Shown here piece after piece: positions 34,322 to 46,429 of a DNA stretch of 64,000 bases. Source of the DNA: Orcinus orca (taxonomy: Eukaryota > Chordata > Mammalia > Artiodactyla > Delphinidae); assembly GCF_937001465.1 (NCBI RefSeq), contig NC_064563.1:92661784-92725783 (forward strand), given 5' to 3'. The notes below the pieces were generated by a model. It made no database searches and was not told where the DNA came from. It saw nothing but the letters and a program-made list of their open reading frames with translations. Positions within the stretch are counted from its first letter, which is position 1, and each line of letters begins with the position of its first letter. Made by a program: the position numbers and the translations under genes.

Positions 34322-34764
34322 TCTTTATTAATACTTCCATTTTGTTCATACATCATTATCTTGACTTTATCCACATCTTGTTTTAGCTTTTTGAGCATCT
34401 TTAAGATAGTTGTTTGAAAGTCTTTGCCTAGTAAGTCAGCCATCTTCTCTTTTTCAGGGATAGTTTCTATTGATTCATTTTTCTCCTATTTCTTTATAAG
34501 CCTTGTGATTTCTTTAAAATATGGACATTTGAATCCTATAATGTGGTAACTCTGAAGATCAGATTCTCCCTTTTCTCCAGGGTTTGCTATTTTGTTTCGT
34601 TTCACTTTTGATTGTTTTATGGTGTCTCTGTGCCAGTAATCAGCCTGAGGTGTAGATTTAAGGTCTTCCTAGGTCTCTTCTGAGTCTGTGTTTTCCTGGG
34701 CATACATGGGGACTTTCTAAATCTCCCACTATATATTGATGCTTTTGAACAAACATATATGGCC
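34322..34764 (-). mobile_element. Old L1, 5' part resuming after the nest
   Basis: Complement of the 5' side of the old L1 interrupted at 30179: 'cttccattttgttcatacat', 'gagcatctttaagatagttg', and 'aatcctataatgtggtaact' further on. These resemble old mammalian L1 ORF1-N-terminal/5' sequences. The right end is approximate. Confidence 0.6.
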
Positions 34765-34848
34765 CCCAAACGGGTAAAAAGTAAAAAATGAAGGGGGACA
34801 ATTTCTTCAATGCCCTGGTAGTCACTTCAGCTGTTAGGAAAGGTACTT

Positions 34849-34902
34849 ACAACAATGGGGGAGTGGGAGTACAACAATGGGGGAGTGGGAGTGCAACAAT
34901 GG
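34849..34902 (+). repeat. 22-bp tandem repeat, about 2.5 units
   Basis: The 22-bp unit acaacaatgggggagtgggagt occurs at 34849-34870 and 34871-34892, with a partial third copy to 34902. Units are identical, so the duplication is recent. Confidence 0.9.
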
Positions 34903-35815
34903 CTTCCTGCCTCTGCACCTGTGCCTCTGCAATCAGAAGCAGCAATCAGCATCAGAGCATAAATACTTGCTATGGTGGACAGGGCCCACACTGGCTCCTG
35001 CAAGCAGCATGCAAGTTGCTCCAAGAATTTGTGCGCAGCTGTCTGCCATGGGGCTAGGGGTGACAGATGGAGAGTCACTACTGAACTAAGAGCTAAAGTT
35101 GACTTAAAATAACCATGATTTGCTGTATAACCCATCCTCTGGAAGTTTCAAGCTTTCAATACACTCCAGAGTTCCAAAATAGGTTCATCAAACAGATTCT
35201 GCCAGTACATCTTTAATCTCAGCTAATGACTTTACTTCTTATTTCACTAACAAAATATTCAATGTATTTAATCAAAAGAATAATTCTATATTCTTCCACC
35301 ACTGTATCTGCTTATGCAGTAGCATCTGTCCCTAGGTATTTTGTCTTCTCCTCTGTTACTATAGATGGGCCCTACCACTGGCATACTGTGTTCCATCCCC
35401 TCTCTTCTCTCAGACATTGCCCCAGAATCCAGGAGTCCTTCCCTTTTTCTCCTCCATCATCACTTTTTCCCCTCATACTGGAACTTTCCAATTAGCATAA
35501 AAAATATTGTATTTTAATTTATCACTTAAAGGAAGAGAACCCTCCCCTTGACCCCACACTCTCCTCCATCCATTAACCTTTATTTTTTCCTTTGTTTCAA
35601 AGAAAAACTCTTTAAAAGATTTTATGTACTCACTGTCTATAATTTCATGGTCACCTTCTCCCACAAACCCTCTCCAATTACAATTTAACTCCTTCCATTC
35701 TACCAAAACTATTGTTATCATCAAAGACCTTCACACTGCCTAACTCAATGGCCAATTATCCAACATTTTTTAACTGACCAACCAGCTACATCTAATACAG
35801 TTGATCATATTCTCC
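34903..35815. other. Unique DNA, no gene seen
   Basis: No gene recognised. Open frames on both strands at 34788-35135 overlap one another and depend on the tandem repeat; none has a recognisable domain. The right half is pyrimidine-rich. Confidence 0.4.
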
Positions 35816-35833
35816 TCCTGCATCCATCTTCAT

Positions 35834-35998
35834 CCCTCCCTCCCTCCCTTCCTTCCTTCTTTCCTTCCTTCCTTCCTTCCTTCCTCCCTTCCTCCCTTCC
35901 TTTCTCCCTTCCTTCCTTCCCATCTCTATCTCTCTCTCTCTCCTCATCCCTTCCTCCCCCCTTCCCTCCCTTTCATCCTCTCTCCTTCCCCTTAGGAC
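35834..35998. repeat. CT-rich (CCTT/CCCT)n low-complexity tract
   Basis: About 165 bases almost purely pyrimidine: (CCTT)n and (CCCT)n units, a (CT)n stretch near 35927-35941, then CCTTCCC units. Such polypurine-polypyrimidine DNA can form triplex (H-DNA) structures and is often polymorphic. The Pro/Ser/Leu-rich open frame here is a product of the repeat. Confidence 0.9.
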
Positions 35999-36000
35999 TC

Positions 36001-37184
36001 CTTCTCAGCCTCCTTTGCTATTTTCTCCTTATTTCCTCTTCCTCTAAATTTTGGTTCAGTCTTGTATCTTTTATCTCTGTATTATTTCCCTTCACAAGCT
36101 ACTCACGTCTCATGGCTTTTACCATTATCTATGTGTTTATGGTTCCAAGTTTGTATCCCCATCTTAGACCTCTCCTGTGAGCTCCTAACTTATATAACCA
36201 ATTGCCTCCACACCTCTCCACTTGGAGCTTACAGCAGTCTGTGTCCAACCAGAAGAGAGAAACCACGTAGCAGGTTAAATGGGGAAGTTTAAAATAAAAA
36301 TTATGACCTATTATAAAAGAGCAACTTGACACACATGGTACCATAGGGCATAGGGAGGGAACCCAAGGAAAGGCAAACTTAGAAGAGGTTCAGACCTTGT
36401 TGGAGAAGGTGTAGCTCAGCCTACCAGACAGTAGAGAAAGCCAGAATGAGTCTGGAGTTGCTGGACAAGTAACAGGCTACTCTTTGAGGTGCAGGTGGGA
36501 ACAAGTAATCAGCACCCACTGACGTGCAGAGGGAGTCAGGGTGTGGGCAGTGAAGAAGGCCCTCAGAGAGTGTGGGGGCTCTGGTTTTCACTTCAAGAGG
36601 GCTGCAAAATAGTTCTTGCCAGGCTGAGGCTCCAAAGTCATATAGCGGTCAAATCCTGGTCCCAGGGCTGAAGCAACTCCACTGGATGTCCTCACACCCA
36701 TACTGCCAATGCCCAGTCTCCACCAGAAACGCCAGGAGGAAATGCCTCTTCCTCCTGCAGTGTCCCACCAGTGCCCTCTACTAAGAAAGCTTAACACTGT
36801 GCTTACTTTAAAGGAGAAATGCTTAGAAAAATGTTGTTGTTTATCACAGAGTATATATTGGAACTGAGAAGCAAACCAAAGCAAATGTCTAGCCAGCATT
36901 TTAACTTGACATGTCCAAACTCCTGATTTTGACCCAAACCTTCTCCACTTTCAGTCTTCCCGATCTCAGTAAATGGCAACTCCATTCTTCCAGTTCATCA
37001 GCCCAAAACCTTTGTACCCATACTGACTCTGGTCTTTTGCTCTCATGCCACACTCATTATATTAACAAACGATGTTGCCTCTATCTTCAGATTAAATCTG
37101 AAATCAATCTACTTCTTATCAAATTTATAACTACCATCGTGGTCCAAGTCACCATTATGTCTCATCCTGACGATTACAACAGCA
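36001..37184. other. Unique DNA; possible old repeat at 36400-36800
   Basis: No gene supported. The stretch 36400-36800 ('tgccaggctgaggctccaaa', 'tgtcccaccagtgccctcta') resembles dispersed repeats with 'gccagtgcctcctattgg' motifs; a similar phrase occurs at about 63850. The family could not be named. Confidence 0.35.
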
Positions 37185-37690
37185 TTCTGACTGGTGCCCC
37201 TGCTTCCACCTGGTCAATTAGTGGGTCTGTTCTCTAACACAGCAAGAAGAAGTGATCCTGATGAAACTAAAATATAAATCATATCATGTCACTTTTCTGC
37301 TTAATGTCCCTCCCTGCCCTCAGGCTAAACTGAAAATCTTTATAGTAGCCTATAAAGCCTACTCAATACGTTAACCCACCCACAATCTCTCTCACATTCT
37401 GCTTACCCCTGCACTCATTCACCCACATTCACTTCTTTGCTTTCTCTCAAATACACACATCAGGTTCATTCCTACCTTAGGGACTTCGATGCTTCTTTTC
37501 TCTGCTTGGAACACTTTTGCTTCAGATATCTATCACTTACTCCTTGATGTTTGCTCTTTAGTTTTCTACTCAAATGTCACCTTCTTGGCAAGATATTTTG
37601 TAGCCACACTATCTAAAATGCAATCAGATCTTAGAACAATTCCTGACACAAGGTAGGTGCCCAATAAATACTGGCTGAATAAATATATAA
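37185..37690 (+). repeat. L2 LINE 3' region
   Basis: A long decayed L2 copy. It shows 'agtagcctataaagcctact', 'cttagggacttcgatgcttc', 'ctctgcttggaacacttttg', 'actcaaatgtcaccttcttg' and the terminal 'taggtgcccaataaatact'. This is the usual order of the L2 3' end, including the 'aataaatgtttgttgaa'-type end. It encodes nothing intact. Confidence 0.75.
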
Positions 37691-37871
37691 TAAATCTTGC
37701 CATGAGGTGACCTTATGAATGAATCCATATATGAGAAAAAGATTCTATGATCCGAGGTACTTGATAACACCATAGAGCCACCACACCAACACTGGATTGC
37801 CTACCTCCAGACTTCTTTTCAGTGAGAGAAAAAAACGTTCTTATTTAATACACTGCTACTCAGGAGTTTTA

Positions 37872-37930
37872 CATCTGGTAGTTGACTAATCCTGTTTTAC
37901 TTCTATGCATCTGGTAGTTGACTAATCCTG
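37872..37930 (+). repeat. Tandem duplication, 36-bp period
   Basis: The phrase catctggtagttgactaatc (with following ctg) occurs at 37872 and again at 37908, exactly 36 bp apart, with a T-rich spacer. Confidence 0.9.
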
Positions 37931-37954
37931 ATGTCCCTTCCTATAGCTCACTAG

Positions 37955-38120
37955 TTTCCAGTCCTAAATTTATGTTAGAATCACCTGAAAAACTTTCAAT
38001 AACTACTAATTCTTGGGCCTCACCTCCAGGGCTACTGATTTAACTGACTTGCTAGAGCCAGATATCATTACTTAGAAGCCTCCTAGCACTTCAACCATGC
38101 AGCCAGAATTGAGAAGACCT
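37955..38120 (+). mobile_element. MER5A-like hAT element
   Basis: 'gttagaatcacctgaaaaac', 'cttgggcctcacctccaggg', 'ctactgatttaact' and 'catgcagccagaattgagaa' follow the MER5A order. Both terminal inverted repeats are eroded. It is non-autonomous and without coding capacity. Confidence 0.65.
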
Positions 38121-38423
38121 GCTGTAAGCTTTTTTGTTAATTGTTTTTGTATCATTTTTCCAAATAAATAGCTATCATTTTTTGGTCTCAGTTTTTATCC
38201 AATGACTCTTACATCTGTATTCCTTGGATTATACCAAAGAAGTAGAATAATAAAAAGTAATAATAGAAACAAACTCTATTTGCCTATTATTTGTACCTTA
38301 CAGTGTTTTCATATAACAACCAACTCTATTAAGAAAGTTTTGATTGCTTTTCCACTTTGCAGGTGATGAGACCTCCCACTAAGATGATAGACGATCCTTG
38401 GTTAGGTCTCTGGTCAAAATGAC

Positions 38424-38427
38424 TCAC
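38424..38427 (+). repeat. 4-bp TSD of ERV1 LTR, left copy
   Basis: tcac, repeated at 39060-39063 immediately after the LTR. Four bases is the duplication size of gammaretrovirus-like (class I) ERVs. Confidence 0.65.
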
Positions 38428-38744
38428 TGTAGCAAGAGCATAAGCTGCCCCAATTTGACAAGCACAAAATTTGAAACATGTATTTTCCATTCCTGCTGAC
38501 CCACACATGCCTTAAAGCTATTTTAAACAATGACTAATTGACTAGGAAAGAACTAACCTTACTTGCTTAATTCCAGATACCAACCTCAAGGACATGCTCC
38601 AGGAAACTGGCAATAACTTAGACTATTAGCCAGACTTGAAGCAAACTCCCAGTTCCTGAACGATACAGATAAAGGTCTGACACACACTCTTAAGTTGTTT
38701 TTACAGGAACAGCCCCCACCAGATGAAAGCTGCTGACCACAAGC

Positions 38745-38751
38745 ATATAAA
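38745..38751 (+). promoter_or_regulatory. LTR TATA-box-like motif
   Basis: tataaac inside the solo LTR, the best candidate for its U3 promoter. Activity cannot be judged from sequence. Confidence 0.5.
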
Positions 38752-38954
38752 CCCCAGACCGGTTGAAACCAGAAAATTGGTGATACTCACAACTTGACCT
38801 TGATGCCAACCTATCTGAGAATTATGCACAAGCTGCTCACACACCCTACAGCCACCTACCTCACACAACCGTTAAAACGTTTGTCTCCCAACCGTCAACT
38901 TGGAGATGGTCTTAGGACATTAGTCTACCGTCTTCGCAGATTGCCCGCCTCCTG

Positions 38955-38960
38955 AATAAA
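38955..38960 (+). terminator. LTR poly(A) signal AATAAA
   Basis: Canonical AATAAA about 100 bp before the LTR end, at the position expected for the R/U5 poly(A) signal of a class I ERV. Confidence 0.65.
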
Positions 38961-39063
38961 GCAACATTTCCTTTTCCACCAACACATATCTCTTGAGTAC
39001 TGGCCTTTTGAGCGGTGAGGAGCCGAACTTGGATTTGGTACCAGCCTTGTTCGGTTACATCAC

Positions 39064-39724
39064 CACTATGCTCAGTTCTTTGCTCTGTCCTAAGCACTAA
39101 AATAAGCTGGCACAGTCCAGCTCTTCCTCCACAGGGGCCAGAGACTAGGATGGAGCTTTGTCCTGTAGCGATTAGAGAAAAAAAATGAGTCCTAAATCAA
39201 TCTCTTGCAGACCCTGATTCTCAGGATTCCCAACAAAGTAACCCAAAACCTAAAGAGCATAAGTAACAACCAAACCAACTGAGCAAGGAGGATGGGTCCA
39301 AAAGCCAAGGAATAAGACTTCAAAATACTTCAAAAGAAAAGAGATCACACCATTACTGAGCTAGGACAGGGGATATTTTTACTACAGAAACAAATCTGGG
39401 CTCATGAAATGAAAATTAAGACTATAGACTCACGGTATTTCATTGTATTTAATCTATAACCTAGACAGTAGAGAGACACATATCTATAGTCTAGAATAAA
39501 AATGGAGATAATTCCAAAGGCTTCACCTCAGCAATGGTTCCTAGCCAGCCAGCTTTGGCATTTCTAACTGCTACCCATGTTAAATGATAAGACAGAGCCT
39601 TCAAGAACCAAGGACAAAATGGGGAAGGATATCATAAGCAAAAATCCTCGCCCTGGCCCAACTGGAGGATCAATTATGCTATGATTTCCAGGCTTAATAA
39701 TTATTGTATTATTTTTATTATTGA
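39064..39724. other. Unique DNA, no gene seen
   Basis: No gene or confident repeat recognised. Confidence 0.45.
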
Positions 39725-39895
39725 GAAGCAGCATAGCACAGTGCTTATAAATGTTACAAAAATGTTTTATGCTTTAGTTTCCTCATTAATAAAATGGGAA
39801 TAACGGTATCTCTTACATTAGTCTACTGTAGGGATTAAATAGGTTATCACATACAGTGTTTAGAAATTGCCTAATCCCATATAAGTAATTATGTG
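39725..39895 (+). repeat. MIR SINE
   Basis: Plus-strand MIR with 'gcagcatagcacagtgctta' at the 5' side, 'ttagtttcctcattaataaa', 'atgggaataacggtatctct' and 'gtagggattaaataggttat'. The internal part around the B box is missing. Confidence 0.75.
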
Positions 39896-40009
39896 GGGAA
39901 CATTTACTATTATTATTTATATTACTAGTAACATTATCATTATTAGTAACATCATCATACAGAGAAATTTATTTCACACAATTTCACAGTCATTTGGACA
40001 AAAGATACT

Positions 40010-40408
40010 TGTAATGAGCTGAACTGTATGTCTCTACTCCCCTGCCAAAATTCATATACTGAAGTCTTAACCTCTAGTACCTCAGAATGTGACTGCATTT
40101 AGAGATAGGGCATTTAAAGAGGTAATTAAGGTAAAATGAGGTTATATGGATGGACCCTAATCCAATATGTCTAATGTCCTTGCAAGAAGAAGAGATTAGG
40201 ACACGGACATACACAGAGAGAAGACCATGTGAAGACATAGGAAAAAGACAGCTATTTATAAGCTAAGGAGAGAGGCTTCAAGAAAAACCCACCCAGCTGT
40301 CACCTTGATCTCAGACTTCTAGCTTCCAGAACTGTGATAAAATAAATTTCTGTTACTTAAGGAGCCCAGTCTGTGGTACTTTGCTACGGCAGCCCTAGCA
40401 AACTAACA
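40010..40408 (+). mobile_element. MaLR (MLT1-like) solo LTR
   Basis: A ~400-bp LTR starting 'tgtaatgagctgaactgtat' and ending near 'agcaaactaacaca'. Internal blocks such as 'aaaattcatatactgaagtc', 'ggcatttaaagaggtaatta' and 'tgataaaataaatttctgtt' (the poly(A) signal part) match MLT1/MST-type LTRs. The internal region is absent. No clear 5-bp TSD. Confidence 0.85.
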
Positions 40409-41064
40409 CAACAGAGAATTTCTTGATTTCCTATAAATGTCCCTAATGTTGATTTCTTGCCCACCCCTTGCCAAGACAGTGTAAATCTCAGCAATTCCTG
40501 GGAATCCTCCCAACATTAGGAGGATGTGTGAAGGACTTAGTACAGTGACAAGGAGTAACCTCTCTGGATACTACCTAGACATATTACACATGGTCCCTCT
40601 AGGTCCAGCCTTCTTCCCACCTGCTGCTTCTGTCTACCACAATGGGGAGGTAGGAACATGTGCAAGCCTAGGATCTGTACAACATTCCTCCCAGAGGTCT
40701 TGCTTCCTTACCCACAGCACTGACAGTGAACAGGGTGTCTCATGTGACCCTTGAGTTATCCTTATAATAATCCCCACCTTGCACCACTATAAGTAGTATA
40801 TTCATTTCAGTAGGAGGAAAATTAATCATTTTCCCTTCATCTCTCTCATGAGGCATTCTCTCTCCTCTCCTTCAAGAGCATCTAGCATAATCTCATCAAA
40901 AGACGTAGACTGTTAGAAAACAAAAATCTGGGTGAAAGTGAAACTTCAGTTTTATCATACCCAAATTTTCCTTGAGAGAAGAAAGCACAGAGCCTGGCTA
41001 GCTACTTGAATGAGGATATAATTGGAAAACTAGAGAAAAACACATTAGGTTAACATCTTAAAAG
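40409..41064. other. Unique DNA, no gene seen
   Basis: No gene or confident repeat recognised; a 76-codon open frame at 40524-40754 shows no domain. Confidence 0.45.
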
Positions 41065-41707
41065 ATAGCCTGGAGAACCTTCAACATGGCAGAGGAGTAA
41101 GACGTGGTGATCACCTTCTCCTCACAAATGCATCAGAAATACATCTACATGTGAAACAACTACAGAACACCTACTGAATGCTGGCAGAAGACCTCAGACT
41201 TCCAAAAAGCCATGTGGCTAACAGGGTCTTGGTGCTCCAGCCAGGTGTCAGGCCTGTGCCTCTGAGGTGGGAGAGGCGAGTTCAGGATATTGGCCCAACA
41301 GAGACATCCCAGCTCCACATAATATCAAAGCATGAAAGCTCTCCGAGAGATCTCCATCTCAACGCTAAGACTCAGCTCCACTCAACGACCAGCAAGCTAC
41401 AGGGCTGGACACCATATGCCAAACAACTAGAAAGACAAGAACAAACCCCACCCATTAGCAGAGAGGCTGCCTAAAATCATAATAAGGTCACAGACACCGC
41501 AAAACACACCACTGGACGAGGTCCTACACAACACAAAGGCAAGATCCAGGCTCATCCACAAGAACAGAGGCACCAGTCCCCTCCAACAGGAAGCCTACAC
41601 AACCCACTGAACCAACCTTACCCAGTGGGGGCAGACACCAAAAACAACGGGAACCACGACCCTGCAGCCGGCAAAAAGGCGACCCCAAACACAGTAAGTT
41701 AAGTAAA

Positions 41708-42555
41708 ATGAGAAGACCGAGAAACAAACAGCAGATGAAGGAGGGAAAAAAACCCAACAGACCAAACAAAAGAAGAGGAAATAGGCAGTCTACCTAAAAA
41801 AGAATTCAGAGTAATGATGGTAAAGATGATCCAAAATCTTGGAAATAGAATGGAGAAAATACAAAAAAAGTTTAACAAGGACCTAGAAGAACTAAAGAGC
41901 AAACAGACAATGATGAACAATACAATAAATGAAATTTGAAATTCTCTAGAAAGATTCAATAGCAGAATAACAGAGGCAGAAGAACAGACAAGTGACCTGG
42001 AAGATAAAATAGTGGAAATAACTACCGTAGAACAGAATAAAAAAAAAAAGAATGAAAAGAATTGAGGACACTCTCAGATACCTCTGTGACAACAATAAAT
42101 GAACCAACATTCGAATTATAGGGGTCCCAAAAGAAGAAAAGAAAGAAAAAAAGGGACTGAGAAAATAGGTTAAAAGATTATAGTTGAAAACGTCCCTAAT
42201 ATGGGAAAAGAAATAGTCAATCAAGTCCACGAAGCACAGAGAGTCCCATACAGGATAAATCCAAGGAGAAACATGCCAAGACAAATATTAATCAAACTAT
42301 CAAAAATTAAAAACAAAGAAAAAATATTCAAAGCAGAAAGGGAAAATCAACAAATAACATACAAGGGAATCCCCATAATGTTAACAGCTAACCTTTCAGC
42401 ACAAACTCTGCAGGCCAGAAGGGAGTGGCAGGACATATTTAAAGTGATGAAAGGGAAGTCTACAAACAAGATTACTCTACCCAGCAAGGATCTCATTGAG
42501 ATAATTCAGCACCACCAAACCAGCTTTACAACAAATGCTACAGGAACTTCTCTAG
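41708..42555 (+). pseudogene. L1 ORF1, decayed
   Basis: ATG at 41708 gives MRRPRNKQQMKEG, but the frame slips soon after. Coiled-coil sequence follows in other frames (about 41760-42060). The RRM/C-terminal half is open from 42201 (QVHEAQRVPYRINPRRNMPR, then ITYKGIPIMLTANLS), slips near 42470 and ends with the usual LL-stop at 42555. The product would be the L1 RNA chaperone; it is not functional. Confidence 0.9.
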
Positions 42556-42613
42556 GTAGGAAACACAAGAGAAGGAAAAGACCTACAATAACACACACAG
42601 GTCAATTAAGAAA

Positions 42614-45600
42614 ATGGTAATAGGAATATACATATCGATAACTACCTTAAATGTAAATGGATTAAATGCTCGAACCAAAAGACATAGACTGGCTGAATGG
42701 ATACAAAAACAAGACATGTATATATGCTGTCTACAAGAGACCCACTTCAGACCTAGGGATACATACAGACTGAAAGTGAGGGGACAGAAAAAGATATTCC
42801 ATGCAAATGGAAATCAAAAGAAAGCTGGAGTAGCAATTCTCATCTCTGACACAATAGACTTTAAAACACAGACTATTACAAGAGAAAAAGAAGGACACTA
42901 CGTAATGATCAAGGGATCAACCCAAGAAGAAGACATAACAATTTTAAATATTTATGCACCCAACACAGGAGCACCTCAATATATAAGGCAAATACTAACA
43001 GCCATAAAAGAAGAAATCGACAGTAACACAATCATACTAGGGGACTTTAACATCCAACTTTCACCAATGGACAGATCATCCAAAATGAAAATAAATAAGG
43101 AAACACAAGCTTTAAATGATACGTTAAACAAGATGGACTTAATTAATATTTATAGGACATTCCATCCAAAAACAACAGAACACACATTCTTCTCAAGAGC
43201 TCATGGAACATTCTCCAGGATAGATCATATCTTGGGTAACAAATCAAGCCTACCTAAATTTAAGGAAATTGAAATCGTATCAAGTACCTTTTCTGACCGC
43301 AGCGCTATGAGACTAGATATCAATTACAGGAAAAAAATCTGTAAAAAATAAAACACATGGAGGCTAAGCAATACACTACTTAATAACCGACAGATCACTG
43401 AAGAAATCAAAGAGGAAATCAAAAAATACCTAAAAACAAATGACAATGAAAACACGACAACCCAAAACCTATGAGATGAAGCAAAAATAGTTCTTAGAGG
43501 GAAGTTTATAGCAGCACAATCCTACCTGAAGAAAGAAGAAACACCTCAAATAAAAAAACTAACCTTACACCTAAAGAAATTACAGGAAGAAGAATAAGAA
43601 AATGCCAAAGATACCAGAAGAAAAGAAATAATAAATATCATATTAGAAATATATGAAAAAGAAGTGCAGGAAACGACAGCAAAGATCAATAAAGCTCAAA
43701 GCTGGTTCTTGAGTAGATAAACAAAATTGATAAACCATTAGCGAGACTCACCAAGAAAAAAAGGGAGAAGACTCAAATCAATAGAATTAGAAATGAAAAA
43801 GAAGTAACAACTGACACTGCAGAAATACACAGTATCATGAGAAATTACCACAAGCAACTCTATGCCAATAAAATGGACAACCTGGAAGAAATGGACAAAT
43901 TCTTAGAAATGCACAAACTTCCGAGACTGAACCAGGAAGAAAGAGAAAATATAAACAGACCAATCACAAGTAATGAAATTGAAACAGTGATTAAAAATCT
44001 TCCAACAAACAATAGCCCCAGACCAGATGGCTTCACAGGGGAATTCTATCAAACATTTAGAGAAGAGCTAACACCTACCTTCTCAAACTGTTCCAAAATA
44101 CAGCAGAGGGAGAAACACTCCCAAACTCATTCTACAAGGCCACCATCACCCTGATACCAAAACCAGACAAAGATGTCACAATGAAAGAAAACTACAGGCC
44201 AAAATCACTGATGAACATAGATGCAAATATCCTCAACAAAATACTAGCAAACAGAATCCAACAGCACATTAAAAGGATCATCATACAACATGATCAAGTG
44301 GGGTTCATTCCAGGAATGCAAGGACTCTTCAATATACGCAAATCAATCAATGTAATACACCATATTAACAAACTGAAGGAGAAAAACCATATGATCATCT
44401 CAATAGATGCAGAGAAAGCTTTCGACAAAATTCAACACCCATTTATGATAAAAACCCTCCAAAAAGTAGGCATAGAGGGAACTTTCCTCAACATAGTAAA
44501 AGCCATATATGACAAATCCACAGGCAACATTGTCCTCAATGGTAAAAACCTGAAACCATTTCCATTAAGATCAGGAACAAGACAAGGTTGTCCACTCTCA
44601 CCACTATTATTCGACATAGTTTTGGAATTTTTAGCCACAGCAATCAGAGAAGAAAAAGAAATATAAGGAACTCAAATAGGAAAAGAAAAAGTAAAGCTGT
44701 CACTGTTTTAAGATGACATGATACTGTATACAGAATCCTAAATATGCTACCAGAAAACTACTAAAGCTAGTCAGTGAATTTGGTAAAGTAGCAGGATACA
44801 AAATTAATGCACAGAAATCACTTGCATTCCTGTACACTAATGATGAAAAATCTGAAAGTGAAATTAAGAAAACACTCTCATTTACCACTGCAACAATAAG
44901 AATAAAATATTTAGGAATAAACCTACCTAAGGAGACAAAAGACCTGTATACAGAAAATTATAAGACACTGATGAAAGAAATTAAAGATGATACAAATAGA
45001 TGGAGAGATATACCATGTTCTTAGATTGGAAGAATCAACATTGTGAAAATGACTATACTTCCCAAAGCAGTCTACAGATTCAATGAAATCCCTATCAAGC
45101 TACCACTGGCATTTTTCACAGAACTAGAACAAAAAATTTCACAATTTGTATGGAAACACAATAGACCCTGAATAGCCAAAGCAATGTTGAGAAAGAAAAC
45201 AGAAGGGAGGAATCAGGCTCCCTGACTTCAGACTATACTGCAAAGCTACAGTAATAAAGACAGTATGGTACTGGCACAAAAACAGAAATATAGATGAATG
45301 GAACAGGATAGAAAGCCCAGAGATAAACCCATGCACATATGTTCACCTTATCTTTGATAAAGGAGGCAAGAATATACAGGGGAGAAAAGACAGCCTCTTC
45401 AATAAGTGGTGCTGGGAACACTGGACAGCTACATGTAAAAGAATGAAATTAGAACACTCCCTAACACCATACACAAAAATAAACTCAAAATGGATTAAAG
45501 ACTCAAATGTAAGGCCAGACACTATCAAACTCTTAGAGGAAAACATAGGCAGAACACTCCATGACATACATCACAGCAAAATCCTTTTTGACCCACCTCC

Positions 45601-46429
45601 TAGAGAAATGGAAATAAAAACAAAAATAAAAGTGGGACCTAATGAAACTTAAAAGCTTTTGCACAGCAAAGGAAACCATAAACAAGACCAAAAGACAGCC
45701 CTCAGAATGGGAGAAAATATTTGCAAATGAAGCAACAGACAAAGGATTAATTTGCAAAATATACAAGCAGCTCATGCAGCTCAATAACAACAACAACAAA
45801 AAAAACCCAATCCAAAAATGGGCAGAAGACCTAAATAGACATTTCTCTAAAGAAGATATACAGATTGCCTGCAAACACATGAAAGAATGCTCAACATCAT
45901 TAATCATTAGAGAAATGCAAATCAAAACTACAATGAGATATCATTTCACACCAGTCAGAATGTTCATCATATAAAAATCTACAAACAATAAATGCTGGAG
46001 AAGGTGTGGAGAAAAGGGAACCCTCTTGCACTGTTGTCGGGAATGTAAATTGATACAGCCACTATGGAGAACAGTATGGAGGTTCCTTAAAAAACTAATA
46101 ATAGAACTACCATTCGACCCAGCAATCCCACTACTGGGTATATACCCTGAGAAAACTCCATAATTCAAAAAGAGTCATGTACCAAAATGTTCTCTGCAGC
46201 TCTATTTACAATAGCCAGGACATGGAGGCAACCTAAGTGTCCATCGATAGATGAATGGATAAAGAAGATGTGGCACATATATACAATAGAATATTACTCA
46301 GCCATAAAAAGAAACGAAATTGAGTTATTTGTAATGAGGTGGATGGACCTAGAGTCTGTCATACAGAGTGAAGTAAGTCAGAAAGAGAAAAACAGATACT
46401 GTATGCTAACACATATATATGGAATCTAA
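42614..46429 (+). pseudogene. L1 ORF2, endonuclease mostly open, RT broken
   Basis: The first 245 codons (42614-43351) are one open frame covering nearly the whole endonuclease domain: LNVNGLNA (Asn14 region), QETHF (catalytic Glu), LGDFN (catalytic Asp/Asn) and SRIDHILG. The usual SDH triad near the domain end reads FSDRSAM, so the catalytic His is Arg and nicking should be lost. Downstream, the linker and RT follow in pieces (43837-44154, 44181-44666 with GCPLSPLLF). The FADD motif is destroyed by a stop codon at 44708-44710. The C-terminal part to 46429 has further breaks. Total span of 3.8 kb equals an intact L1 ORF2. Confidence 0.93.

Larger units (their letters stand above)
38428..39059 (+). 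mobile_element. Solo LTR of a class I ERV
   Basis: A 632-bp LTR from 'tgtagcaagagcata' to 'gttcggttaca', with TG...CA ends and a 4-bp tcac TSD. It has a TATA-like tataaac at 38745-38751 preceded by U3-like sequence, a poly(A) signal AATAAA at 38955-38960, and then a U5-like 'cttgagtactggccttttga'. The TATA to AATAAA distance (about 210 bp) is longer than a typical R region, so the TATA call is tentative. No retroviral genes adjoin it, so the provirus was lost by LTR-LTR recombination. The family name is not certain. Confidence 0.8.

Noticed and set aside
35801..35995. Pro/Ser/Leu-rich small protein
   Set aside because: Arises from the CT-rich simple repeat; low-complexity frames in such tracts are expected by chance.
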